A model generated the notes under the pieces. It saw only the letters and a program-made list of their open reading frames with translations. It was not told the origin of the DNA and ran no database searches. A stretch of DNA of 16,132 nt from Candidatus Daviesbacteria bacterium (GTDB lineage Bacteria; Patescibacteriota; Microgenomatia; Daviesbacterales; UBA10151), in NCBI GenBank assembly GCA_003519445.1, contig DOWS01000036.1:1-16132 (forward strand), given 5' to 3'. Positions within the stretch are counted from its first letter, which is position 1, and every line of letters starts with the position of its first letter. The position numbers and the translations under genes are program-made. Below are positions 1-5,609 of this stretch, in pieces.

Positions 1-147
1 ATCTGCGGAGCCGGGGCCACCCAAGGCCCAACAGGAGTCCTGCTTTGCTACCATAAAAACACATCTGTTATAGAAAAAATAGCTTCTGAAAATAAGTTAA
101 GTCACTTTTCTGCTAAACTTGGAGTTGAAGGGGTAAAACAAGAATGA
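1..147 (+). CDS. C-terminal end of a GHMP-family kinase (partial), possibly phosphomevalonate kinase
   Basis: The frame is open from base 1 to a TGA at 145-147, giving 48 residues. It begins ICGAGATQGPTG, which resembles the glycine-rich motif 3 (GAGxxxG) near the C-terminus of GHMP kinases, and ends in a short tail (FSAKLGVEG) of the kind seen in the heptose-kinase-like branch of that superfamily. The start lies left of the window. The stop overlaps the ATG of the next gene (ATGA), and mevalonate kinase and decarboxylase genes follow, so this is probably the pathway's other GHMP kinase, acting on phosphomevalonate. That substrate is inferred from context only; a sugar kinase is also possible. 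Confidence 0.55.
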   Translation: MCGAGATQGPTGVLLCYHKNTSVIEKIASENKLSHFSAKLGVEGVKQE

Positions 148-806
148 TTAAGGCTGTAATTTATGATTTTGATGACACAATGGTAGATTCGGATTCCTTG
201 CATATTGAATCATGGGAAGCTAATTTAAAAGAACATTATATAGATATCGCAGGTTTTAAAAAATGGAGAGCTGAAAATTTAATGGGTAGAAGCTCTACGG
301 AAAATGCTAAATCAATTGTCAAACGCTACGGCATAAATATTGATCCTGAAATTTTTTATAAAAGAAAAGTGGAGATTTTTATGAAAATTGCAGTGGATAA
401 ATTAAAACTTTTGCCGGGTCTTGTAAAATCTCTCAAGCTTTTTAAAAAAGAAGGTTTGCGTTTGGCTATTTCTACTGGCAGTCCAAAAAAATATGTGGAC
501 GCGGTTCTAAAAAAGTATGGATTAACCAAATATTTTGATGTAATTGTGACATCAGAAGATATCACCCGCAGTAAACCTGATCCTCAAATGTACCTGATTG
601 CCTCTGATCGGTTAAAACTTTCACCTGCTGAATGTGTGGTTATAGAAGATATCCCAGCAGGTATTCAATCTGCCAAGGCTGCCGGTTGTAAATGTATAGC
701 AGTTCCTAATAAGAATGTTACTAATCAGGACTATTCAAAAGCTGATTTAATATTAAATTCTTTAGAAAAAATTACTCAGGATGTTATAATTTCGCTTAAT
801 AAATAA
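144..806 (+). CDS. HAD-superfamily phosphatase, beta-phosphoglucomutase-like
   Basis: This 220-residue protein has all four haloacid dehalogenase motifs: DFDDT (nucleophile Asp8, acid/base Asp10), Ser110 in AISTGS, Lys144 in RSKPDP, and the acidic pair Glu168/Asp169 in VVIEDIPAG. The helical segment at about 15-85 is a C1 cap as in beta-phosphoglucomutase and phosphoglycolate phosphatase. The ATG overlaps the stop of the upstream kinase, and mevalonate kinase starts one base after its stop, so it belongs to the isoprenoid operon. It probably removes phosphate from a small phosphorylated metabolite in the cytoplasm. The substrate cannot be read from the sequence; a role on an isoprenoid phosphate is possible from context but unproven. 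Confidence 0.85.
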   Translation: MIKAVIYDFDDTMVDSDSLHIESWEANLKEHYIDIAGFKKWRAENLMGRSSTENAKSIVKRYGINIDPEIFYKRKVEIFMKIAVDKLKLLPGLVKSLKLFKKEGLRLAISTGSPKKYVDAVLKKYGLTKYFDVIVTSEDITRSKPDPQMYLIASDRLKLSPAECVVIEDIPAGIQSAKAAGCKCIAVPNKNVTNQDYSKADLILNSLEKITQDVIISLNK

Positions 807-807
807 A

Positions 808-1776
808 ATGAACAAAATTACTGTTTCGGCGCCGGGGAAATTAATGCTTTTGGGGGAACATGCAGTGGTTTATGGCAGGCCATACATTGTCACGGCTGTA
901 GGCCAGAGGATGAGGGCTATAGTTGAACTCACTGAAAAGCCAGTTTTCCAGCTTAACGCTCCTGATGTACAAGTTGAAAACTACCAAAAACCCATGTCAG
1001 ATCTGGGAAAAGATGACATTCCCAAGGGTGCCAAGTTTGTGGAAATGGCTGTGAGTCAGTTCACCTCCGAGGTGGGAAAAACTGGAATTAAAGTTACCAC
1101 TGCTTCCGAATTTTCCTCACAATTTGGCTTTGGCTCCTCTTCTGCTTCTACCGTTTGCGTGATTAAAGCCCTGTCAGAACTTACTAATAAAAAATTATCA
1201 AACAAACAGATTTTTGATTTATCTTACAAAACAGTTTTGGATATCCAAGGCAAAGGTTCAGGCTTTGATGTGGCTGCTGCAGTTTATGGAGGGACTTTAT
1301 ATTTTGTACCCCCCGGCAAGATGATCGAGCCATTAAAAATAGCTTCTCTACCCCTAATTGTGGGTTATTCCGGCATCAAAGCAGATACAGTCACTTTAGT
1401 CAATGAAGTTTTGGAAAAAGCCAAAAAATATCCCAAAGTAATTGATGATGTTTATACTGCTATTGGAAACTTAGTTAGGCAGGCAAAAAAAGCCATTCTT
1501 AAATCTGACTGGCTAACTTTAGGCGAACTCATGAATCTTAATGAAGGATATTTATCAATACTTGGCGTTGAGGGCAGAAAATTGGCAGATATGATTTATT
1601 CTGCCCGGGAAGCAGGAGCTTATGGGGCTAAACTGTCCGGAGCAGGCATTGGCGATTGCATGATAGCTGTGACGCCAGCGGGCAAGAGCAAGGCAGTAAC
1701 AAAGGCAATTACACAAGCAGGCGGGCAAGTTATTGATGTTAAAGCCAATGTGGAAGGGGTTAGAATAGAAAAATGA
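808..1776 (+). CDS. mvk: mevalonate kinase
   Basis: A 322-residue GHMP kinase that phosphorylates mevalonate at O5 with ATP, an early step of the mevalonate route to isopentenyl diphosphate. The N-terminal SAPGKLMLLGEHAVVYG (Lys11, Glu17, His18) is typical of mevalonate kinase. The ATP-binding loop is GFGSSSA (107-113), the catalytic Asp is Asp154 in GSGFDVAAAVYGG, and motif 3 is KLSGAG (275-280). Length fits the family. The ATG lies one base after the HAD gene stop, and the decarboxylase ATG overlaps the stop here (ATGA), so the genes are translationally coupled. A TATAAT sequence at 785-790 could be an internal promoter, but no clear -35 was seen. Confidence 0.93.
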   Translation: MNKITVSAPGKLMLLGEHAVVYGRPYIVTAVGQRMRAIVELTEKPVFQLNAPDVQVENYQKPMSDLGKDDIPKGAKFVEMAVSQFTSEVGKTGIKVTTASEFSSQFGFGSSSASTVCVIKALSELTNKKLSNKQIFDLSYKTVLDIQGKGSGFDVAAAVYGGTLYFVPPGKMIEPLKIASLPLIVGYSGIKADTVTLVNEVLEKAKKYPKVIDDVYTAIGNLVRQAKKAILKSDWLTLGELMNLNEGYLSILGVEGRKLADMIYSAREAGAYGAKLSGAGIGDCMIAVTPAGKSKAVTKAITQAGGQVIDVKANVEGVRIEK

Positions 1777-2756
1777 GTAAAGCCACCGCCATAGCTCCTT
1801 CCAATATTGCTTTTACCAAATACTGGGGCAGAAAAGACGAAATGTTGCGCTTACCGGAAAACGGCAGCATTTCCATGAGTTTATCTGATTTACTAACCAC
1901 CACTACTGTGGAATTTTCCCCGGATTATAAACAGGATGAGGTAACTGTCGATGGCGGCGGGCTGGAAGAAGATGAAGCCCAAAGAGTTATTAAACATCTT
2001 GATAGAGTCAGAAATTTGGCAGGAATTGATACTAGAGCCAAAGTGGTATCAGAGAATAATTTCCCTTCAGGCACCGGACTCTCCTCCTCTGCTTCAGGTT
2101 TTGCAGCTTTAACTTTAGCAGCTTCAAAAGCTGCGGGTTTGGATTTGTCTGAAAAAGATTTATCAATTTTAGCGAGACAAGGTTCTGGTTCTGCCTGCAG
2201 ATCAGTGCCGGGAGGATTTGTTGAATGGCTAGATGGGGATACTTCTGAAACATCATACGCGGTACAGATTTTCCCTCCTAATCACTGGGATATTATTGAT
2301 ATAGTGGCAGTAGTATCGGAAAACAAGAAAGAAGTCTCAACATCAGTTGGCCAACAATCAGCCCAATCTTCCCCTTTTATGGAAGTTAGATTATCCCGTA
2401 TGAGAGAAAAAAATGAGCGAATTAAAAATTTAATTGCAGATAAAAACTTTGAAGAATTTGGGCAGTTGATAGAAGCAGAAGCATTAGAGTTGCATAGCAT
2501 CATGCTGACCCAAAGACCTGCTTTAATTTACTGGACGCCCGGAACTTTACAAATCATGAAGCTTGCTTCTCACTGGAGAACAAAAGGCATACCGGTTTAT
2601 TTCACTATCAATACAGGCCAGGATATTCATTTAATTTGCGGGGCGGAAAATGCAACTCAAGTGCAAGCCAAATTAAAAGAACTGGATTTTGTCAAAGATA
2701 TTATTGTCAATACCCCGGGAGAAGGAGCGAGGTTATCTCCAAACCACCTTTTCTAG
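1773..2756 (+). CDS. mvaD: diphosphomevalonate decarboxylase family protein with an altered active site
   Basis: A 327-residue GHMP-fold protein resembling mevalonate (di)phosphate decarboxylase, which phosphorylates the C3 hydroxyl and releases CO2 and phosphate. The N-terminal APSNIAFTKYWG, the loop FPSGTGLSSSASG (97-109) and GSGSACRSVPGGFVEW (137-152) match the family. Of the catalytic Asp-Lys-Arg triad known from yeast (Lys18, Arg158, Asp302, numbering from memory), Lys16 and Arg143 are present. The Asp position in the usual DAGPN stretch is Asn280 here (FTINTGQD; codon AAT at 2610-2612). The protein could be a true decarboxylase using another base, a phosphomevalonate decarboxylase as in Chloroflexi and haloarchaea, or a mevalonate 3-kinase-like enzyme. 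It is the last plus-strand gene and overlaps mvk by 4 bases. Confidence 0.85.
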   Translation: MSKATAIAPSNIAFTKYWGRKDEMLRLPENGSISMSLSDLLTTTTVEFSPDYKQDEVTVDGGGLEEDEAQRVIKHLDRVRNLAGIDTRAKVVSENNFPSGTGLSSSASGFAALTLAASKAAGLDLSEKDLSILARQGSGSACRSVPGGFVEWLDGDTSETSYAVQIFPPNHWDIIDIVAVVSENKKEVSTSVGQQSAQSSPFMEVRLSRMREKNERIKNLIADKNFEEFGQLIEAEALELHSIMLTQRPALIYWTPGTLQIMKLASHWRTKGIPVYFTINTGQDIHLICGAENATQVQAKLKELDFVKDIIVNTPGEGARLSPNHLF

Positions 2757-2879
2757 ATCTTCTTCTGAAAGGAAATCTGCGTCTTCCCAAACGATAACCC
2801 TCTGTTGAAAGTCGTGATCCAAATGGTATAGAAAGTGCTCTTTCTTCTTTTTCGAAAGATAACCCAGCAGATAATTCAG
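2733..2879 (-). other. possible gene remnant in the convergent gap
   Basis: Between the decarboxylase stop and the isomerase stop (149 bases) no complete gene was found. One minus-strand frame is open for 48 codons up to a TAA at 2733-2735 and reads like protein (for example FLYHLDHDFQQRVIVWEDAD), with an acidic, amphipathic end. It has no usable ATG, GTG or TTG near its beginning, where a TGA closes it at 2880-2882, and it overlaps the decarboxylase 3' end. It could be the tail of a decayed small gene or chance. A second minus-strand frame from an ATG at 2884-2886 gives a very basic 59-residue product that looks unconvincing. Confidence 0.2.
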
Positions 2880-2905
2880 TCAGCATGGCAAGGTCTACTA
2901 TCCTA

Positions 2906-3415
2906 TCAAAGAGTCTTTAACAGTGTCAAGGCCTCAATTGCCCAGGGCGTGTATTTTTGGGAATTTTGTGCTATATCCTGCAAAAATTCCTGCTTATCCA
3001 TCCATTTATATTCATATCCTGTCTCGGGATTTAATTTTACCGGGCCGTTGTATTCTCCTGTCAATAAAAAGCAATGCTCATTTTCGCAAAATTCCCCATA
3101 TTTCTCAAAATAATTAAAAAAGCCCAAATTTTTCAATGTAATATGATTTTCAATACCATACTCTATCTTAAGGCATCGTAGTGTGGCTTGTTCCGGAGTT
3201 TCATCCTGATGTAAAGGATGAGTTGCTCCTGTTAAATCCCAAAGATTATCAAAGATTTGATGTTTTCTTTTTTGCAGTAAAACCTCACCTTTGGAATTGT
3301 ACAAAAGCACGGCGATACCAAGATGTCTTCTGCCCTCTCCTGTATGCCCTGCCTCTTTTGGAATATACTCTAAAAACTTCCCATTATCATCACAAGCTAA
3401 AATTATTTGATCCAC
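2906..3415 (-). CDS. idi: type I isopentenyl-diphosphate isomerase-like Nudix protein lacking the catalytic cysteine
   Basis: A 169-residue Nudix-fold protein of the type I isopentenyl-diphosphate isomerase family, which interconverts IPP and DMAPP. Aligned by eye to E. coli Idi, all five metal ligands are kept: His24, His31, His66, Glu111 and Glu113 (CENEHC). The degenerate Nudix helix TLRCLKIEYGI also matches. The position of the catalytic Cys67 (VCGHP in E. coli) is Ala64 here (GATHP), with equal spacing from the preceding Trp. The start is GTG at 3413-3415, directly after the ZIP gene stop, with a GGAAGG Shine-Dalgarno sequence about 10 bases upstream. It may be an isomerase using other chemistry, or a Nudix hydrolase derived from it. 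Confidence 0.75.
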   Translation of the reverse strand: MDQIILACDDNGKFLEYIPKEAGHTGEGRRHLGIAVLLYNSKGEVLLQKRKHQIFDNLWDLTGATHPLHQDETPEQATLRCLKIEYGIENHITLKNLGFFNYFEKYGEFCENEHCFLLTGEYNGPVKLNPETGYEYKWMDKQEFLQDIAQNSQKYTPWAIEALTLLKTL

Positions 3416-4159
3416 TTAAATGCTACCTTCCAAAGCTGAAATAGCCAAATATACTACCAGTACCCCCACAAAAAGCATCACCGACTCCCAAAAAGCCACC
3501 TTTTGATTTTCCTTATTATGTATTTCAGGAATTAAATTGGCCAAAGCAATATAAATAAAAAATCCGGCTGTAACTGCCAGTAGAACCGGCAAAAGATTTC
3601 CTATCCGCTCTCCCATCGCAAATGTTGCCACTGCTCCCGCCACAGCAGTCAGGGAACTGTACAAATTTATCAAAAGCACTTTTTTTCTGGTTAAACCCTT
3701 TGATAAAAGTAATCCAAAATCACCAATTTCCTGGGGGATTTCATGGGCGGCCACAGCCAGAGCAGTCACCATCCCCAAAGGAATACTAATTAAAAATGTA
3801 GCGGCAATAGCCACTCCGTCAATAAAATTGTGGATGCTATCACCGATCACAATCAAAGGCACCACCTGTTTATTTTCTCCTGTGTGGTGGCCGTGATGAT
3901 GAATAAATCTCTCCAGTAGAAAAAAGGCCAAAATTCCCAATAGTGTCCATAAAAAAATGTTTACTTCTCCACCAAGTTCCATACTCTCCGGCAAAAGATC
4001 AAAAAAGGCTGTTGATAAAAGCGCCCCGGCTGCAAAAGCGGTCAGGTAATGGGAAATTTTCAGGGCAAATTTTTCTTTGGATAAAAGTAAGATTCCTCCA
4101 ATGAGAGAAACCACACTACCCAAAAAAGTAAAAAATAAAATATAAATTAAAATAGTCAT
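3416..4159 (-). CDS. ZIP-family metal cation transporter
   Basis: A 247-residue membrane protein of the ZIP family, which imports zinc, iron or related divalent cations. About eight hydrophobic helices are visible. The helix 4 signature HNFIDG (110-115) and the helix 5 signature HEIPQE (139-144) supply the metal-binding His, Asp and Glu residues. A His-rich cytoplasmic loop HHHGHH (87-92) lies between helices 3 and 4, as in many ZIPs. The stop abuts the GTG of the isomerase-like gene, so the two are co-transcribed; a link through the isomerase's need for a divalent metal is only a guess. No leaderless-type -10 box stands before its ATG; the upstream 70 bases hold an inverted repeat. Confidence 0.92.
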   Translation of the reverse strand: MTILIYILFFTFLGSVVSLIGGILLLSKEKFALKISHYLTAFAAGALLSTAFFDLLPESMELGGEVNIFLWTLLGILAFFLLERFIHHHGHHTGENKQVVPLIVIGDSIHNFIDGVAIAATFLISIPLGMVTALAVAAHEIPQEIGDFGLLLSKGLTRKKVLLINLYSSLTAVAGAVATFAMGERIGNLLPVLLAVTAGFFIYIALANLIPEIHNKENQKVAFWESVMLFVGVLVVYLAISALEGSI

Positions 4160-4229
4160 CAGTCGTCAGTCTTCAGCTGTCAGATTAATATTATCTGATG
4201 ACTGAAAGCTGATAGCTGATAGCTATTTT
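4160..4229 (-). repeat. imperfect inverted repeat built of CTGA/TCAG words
   Basis: The 70 bases between the DUF3105 and ZIP genes consist largely of short repeated words (GCTGATA repeated near 4208-4222, CAGTC-like words near 4160-4185). A perfect 6-bp stem TCAGAT/ATCTGA surrounds a 7-base loop at about 4181-4199. Beyond a 2-base internal mismatch, the pairing continues for roughly ten more base pairs with mismatches. No run of T follows, so it does not look like an intrinsic terminator. It could act as an RNA-processing hairpin or a REP-like element. Confidence 0.5.
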
Positions 4230-4829
4230 TTATTCGGCAGTTTTTTCCGGTCCTTGGTCGCGATGGCTATCAATAAAACTTTCTATTCTTTTTTCATCAA
4301 AAGAATCCAGTTTATCAATCCAGTTCCAGGCCGTCAGAGCAATCTTTGAATCCATATTTGGCCTTTGCACTACTATTAATTTCCTTTTCCCCTTTTTCTC
4401 ATACATTGCTTTAAGCTGATCCACTAATGTATGGCAGTCATCCGGTAAATTGGCAGAACTAGTACTTTGGGATCCTTCAGTAACTTCATCTTCTTCGTGA
4501 GCATATGCTTTAATTGAAAATTGAAAATTGAAAATTGAAAATTTCCTTTCGCAGTTATAAGAAAGGATCACATATCCATGTTCCATAGAGTGGATTAAAT
4601 TGCCATCATCTTTGGGGCTATCATAAACTCCGGCTTTTGTCCAATCCTCATAATGATCCCCTGATGTGGCCAAATCGCCGCTTGGACTGGCTAAAGATGT
4701 CGCATGCTTCCTGCCCAAATCAGCTTGTTTTGTACCCGTCAAGGGCTTTACAGGAGTAATAGAAAACGAAACCATTAAGAATACAAATAACAAAACCATA
4801 AGTCCAATAATTAAAAATTTCTTCGGCAT
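4230..4829 (-). CDS. DUF3105 membrane-anchored protein
   Basis: A 199-residue protein with one N-terminal hydrophobic segment (about 5-23) after a short Lys pair, so it is a signal anchor with the rest outside the membrane. The core matches DUF3105 as known to me: TSGDHYEDWTKAGVYD (55-70), then NLIHSMEHGYVILSYNC (77-93), and at the end IALTAWNW, SFDEKRIESFIDSHRDQGPE. The His/Glu motif HSMEHG is the family hallmark; its function is not established. Residues 97-107 are encoded by a 7-base tandem repeat and look like an insertion between the two conserved halves, followed by a low-complexity acidic and Ser-rich stretch. The ATG is 6 bases from an extended -10 box, which implies a leaderless mRNA. 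Confidence 0.8.
   Translation of the reverse strand: MPKKFLIIGLMVLLFVFLMVSFSITPVKPLTGTKQADLGRKHATSLASPSGDLATSGDHYEDWTKAGVYDSPKDDGNLIHSMEHGYVILSYNCERKFSIFNFQFSIKAYAHEEDEVTEGSQSTSSANLPDDCHTLVDQLKAMYEKKGKRKLIVVQRPNMDSKIALTAWNWIDKLDSFDEKRIESFIDSHRDQGPEKTAE
4513..4543. repeat. ATTGAAA heptamer tandem array inside the DUF3105 gene
   Basis: Four perfect head-to-tail copies of ATTGAAA at 4513-4540 plus a partial fifth. The array is read through in frame by the minus-strand gene and encodes FSIFNFQFSIK. A second array of the same heptamer in the opposite orientation lies at 9721-9755. Confidence 0.9.
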
Positions 4830-4835
4830 TGGGTT

Positions 4836-4844
4836 ATTTTACCA
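4836..4844 (-). promoter_or_regulatory. extended -10 promoter of the DUF3105 gene
   Basis: On the minus strand the sequence reads TGGTAAAAT, then 6 bases, then the ATG at 4827-4829. The expected transcription start falls at or next to the ATG. No strong -35 box is present, which fits the extended TGn element. Confidence 0.6.
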
Positions 4845-4867
4845 CAAATTTCCGAGGTTAGCTAATG

Positions 4868-4897
4868 TGTCCACCTGGGGGGTAGATTAGCTTGACA
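4868..4897. other. TGTCC...TTGACA element, possible transposon-end remnant
   Basis: Thirty bases start with TGTCCACCT and end with GCTTGACA, so the outer ends form a short imperfect inverted repeat around a G-rich centre (six consecutive G at 4877-4882). TTAGCT occurs both just left of it and inside it. It could be a solitary mobile-element end, but no transposase is nearby and the repeat is short. It overlaps the start of the dsbA-end duplication by a few bases. Confidence 0.2.
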
Positions 4898-4940
4898 CCT
4901 AGGGAATTAGAAAATATTTTGCTGGGATTGGAAGATTAGG
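4892..4940 (-). repeat. second copy of the dsbA-like gene 3' end
   Basis: These 49 bases match 5561-5609 without gaps, 40 identical; the core 4911-4940 has 27 of 30. Read on the minus strand it encodes LIFQSQQNIF and a TAA at 4907-4909, against LIFQNQQNIF and TAA at the real gene end. The match stops abruptly past 4940, and no further homology to the gene is seen upstream. The copy has no start codon. The two copies bracket the brnTA module. Confidence 0.85.
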
Positions 4941-4955
4941 CTGGTTGTTCTGGTA

Positions 4956-5252
4956 TCAGGGAGCGTGTTTCACCTGTCCGGAATGTAACTCTTCTCGAAC
5001 TTTTTCTGCCAAAAATATCTTCATCAGGGATTGATAGGGCACATCCTTAAAATTGGCTATCTGTTTAATTCTGGCCAGTAAATATTGAGGAAGTCTTAAG
5101 GAGATAGTTTCCGTAGAAGGCTTAAGTTGGGATAAATCCAACTCTATCGGTTTACTGGTATCAAAATAGTCAACTGCATCATGAGTTGCCCAGAACTCTT
5201 GTTCTTCGTCTTCATTTTTAAATTTTGGCATTTGCCTAATTTGTTTTTTCAT
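4956..5252 (-). CDS. brnA: BrnA-type antitoxin (CopG-like DNA-binding)
   Basis: A 98-residue partner of the toxin encoded immediately upstream. The N-terminal part PKFKNEDEEQEFWATHDAVDYFD and the C-terminal TISLRLPQYLLARIKQIANFKDVPYQSLMKIFLAEKVREE are typical of this antitoxin family; the latter is a ribbon-helix-helix-like DNA-binding region (about 50-88). It should neutralise the toxin and, with it, repress the shared promoter. The ATG at 5250-5252 lies 17 bases inside the toxin gene and follows an AAAGGA ribosome-binding site. The stop is only 15 bases from the duplicated dsbA 3' end. Confidence 0.88.
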   Translation of the reverse strand: MKKQIRQMPKFKNEDEEQEFWATHDAVDYFDTSKPIELDLSQLKPSTETISLRLPQYLLARIKQIANFKDVPYQSLMKIFLAEKVREELHSGQVKHAP

Positions 5253-5532
5253 AAATTGTCCTTTCTTTTCTATTCTGATCTCTGACTGAAATTATCCTAA
5301 CTTCATCATATCTGATTGTAAAAATAATTGTTAACATTCTCTTTAAATTGGTAATTCCTAGAGCTAAAAATCTTTCCTCCTCTTGAGAATGCTTCCTATC
5401 TGGAAATATCTTTAAGGGCCTATTAAAAAATACTTCTTCTGCTTCTTTATGATGAACCCCGTGTTTTTTAAAGTTCTTCTCAATATTTCCCTGATCCCAA
5501 TCAAATGAAATAGGAACAGGTAATTTTGCCAC
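5236..5532 (-). CDS. brnT: BrnT-family ribonuclease toxin
   Basis: A 98-residue toxin of the BrnT family, RelE-fold ribonucleases that block translation. Family features visible are FDWDQGNIEKNFKKHGV (9-25), EAEEVFF, HSQEEERFLALGIT and the C-terminal RIISVRDQNRKERTIYE, containing the Arg-rich catalytic stretch. Toxin before antitoxin is the usual BrnTA order. The start is GTG at 5530-5532; it lies 6 bases from a -10 box, with no earlier ATG and no Shine-Dalgarno sequence, so translation is probably leaderless. The module is bracketed by copies of the dsbA 3' end (4892-4940 and 5561-5609). Confidence 0.88.
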   Translation of the reverse strand: MAKLPVPISFDWDQGNIEKNFKKHGVHHKEAEEVFFNRPLKIFPDRKHSQEEERFLALGITNLKRMLTIIFTIRYDEVRIISVRDQNRKERTIYEKTN

Positions 5533-5538
5533 AAAATA

Positions 5539-5567
5539 AGTATATTACCAATATATACATTTGTCAA
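5539..5567 (-). promoter_or_regulatory. brnTA promoter with overlapping palindromic operator
   Basis: On the minus strand: TTGACA (5562-5567), a 17-base spacer, then TATACT (5539-5544), and GTG six bases later. Between and over the -10 lies a perfect inverted repeat GTATAT-N7-ATATAC at 5540-5558, a likely site for the BrnA-BrnT complex and autorepression. The -35 box is inside the upstream copy of the 49-bp duplication. Confidence 0.75.
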
Positions 5568-5609
5568 GAAGGGATTTAAAAAATATTCTGCTGGTTTTGG
5601 AAGATTAGG
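5561..5609 (-). repeat. dsbA 3'-end duplication, copy attached to the gene
   Basis: This partner of 4892-4940 covers the last ten codons of the dsbA-like gene, its TAA, and the following bases up to the -35 box of brnT. Identity is 40 of 49 without gaps, with a period of 669 bases. Confidence 0.85.

Noticed and set aside
2835..3444. Plus-strand frames of 64-92 codons opposite the isomerase-like gene.
   Set aside because: They lie antisense to a gene with clear Idi-family metal ligands, have no ribosome-binding site or recognisable domain, and are Cys/Phe/Ser-rich as shadow frames often are.
4160..4229. An intrinsic terminator for the upstream DUF3105 gene.
   Set aside because: The stem is imperfect, AT-rich at the loop end and not followed by a T run.
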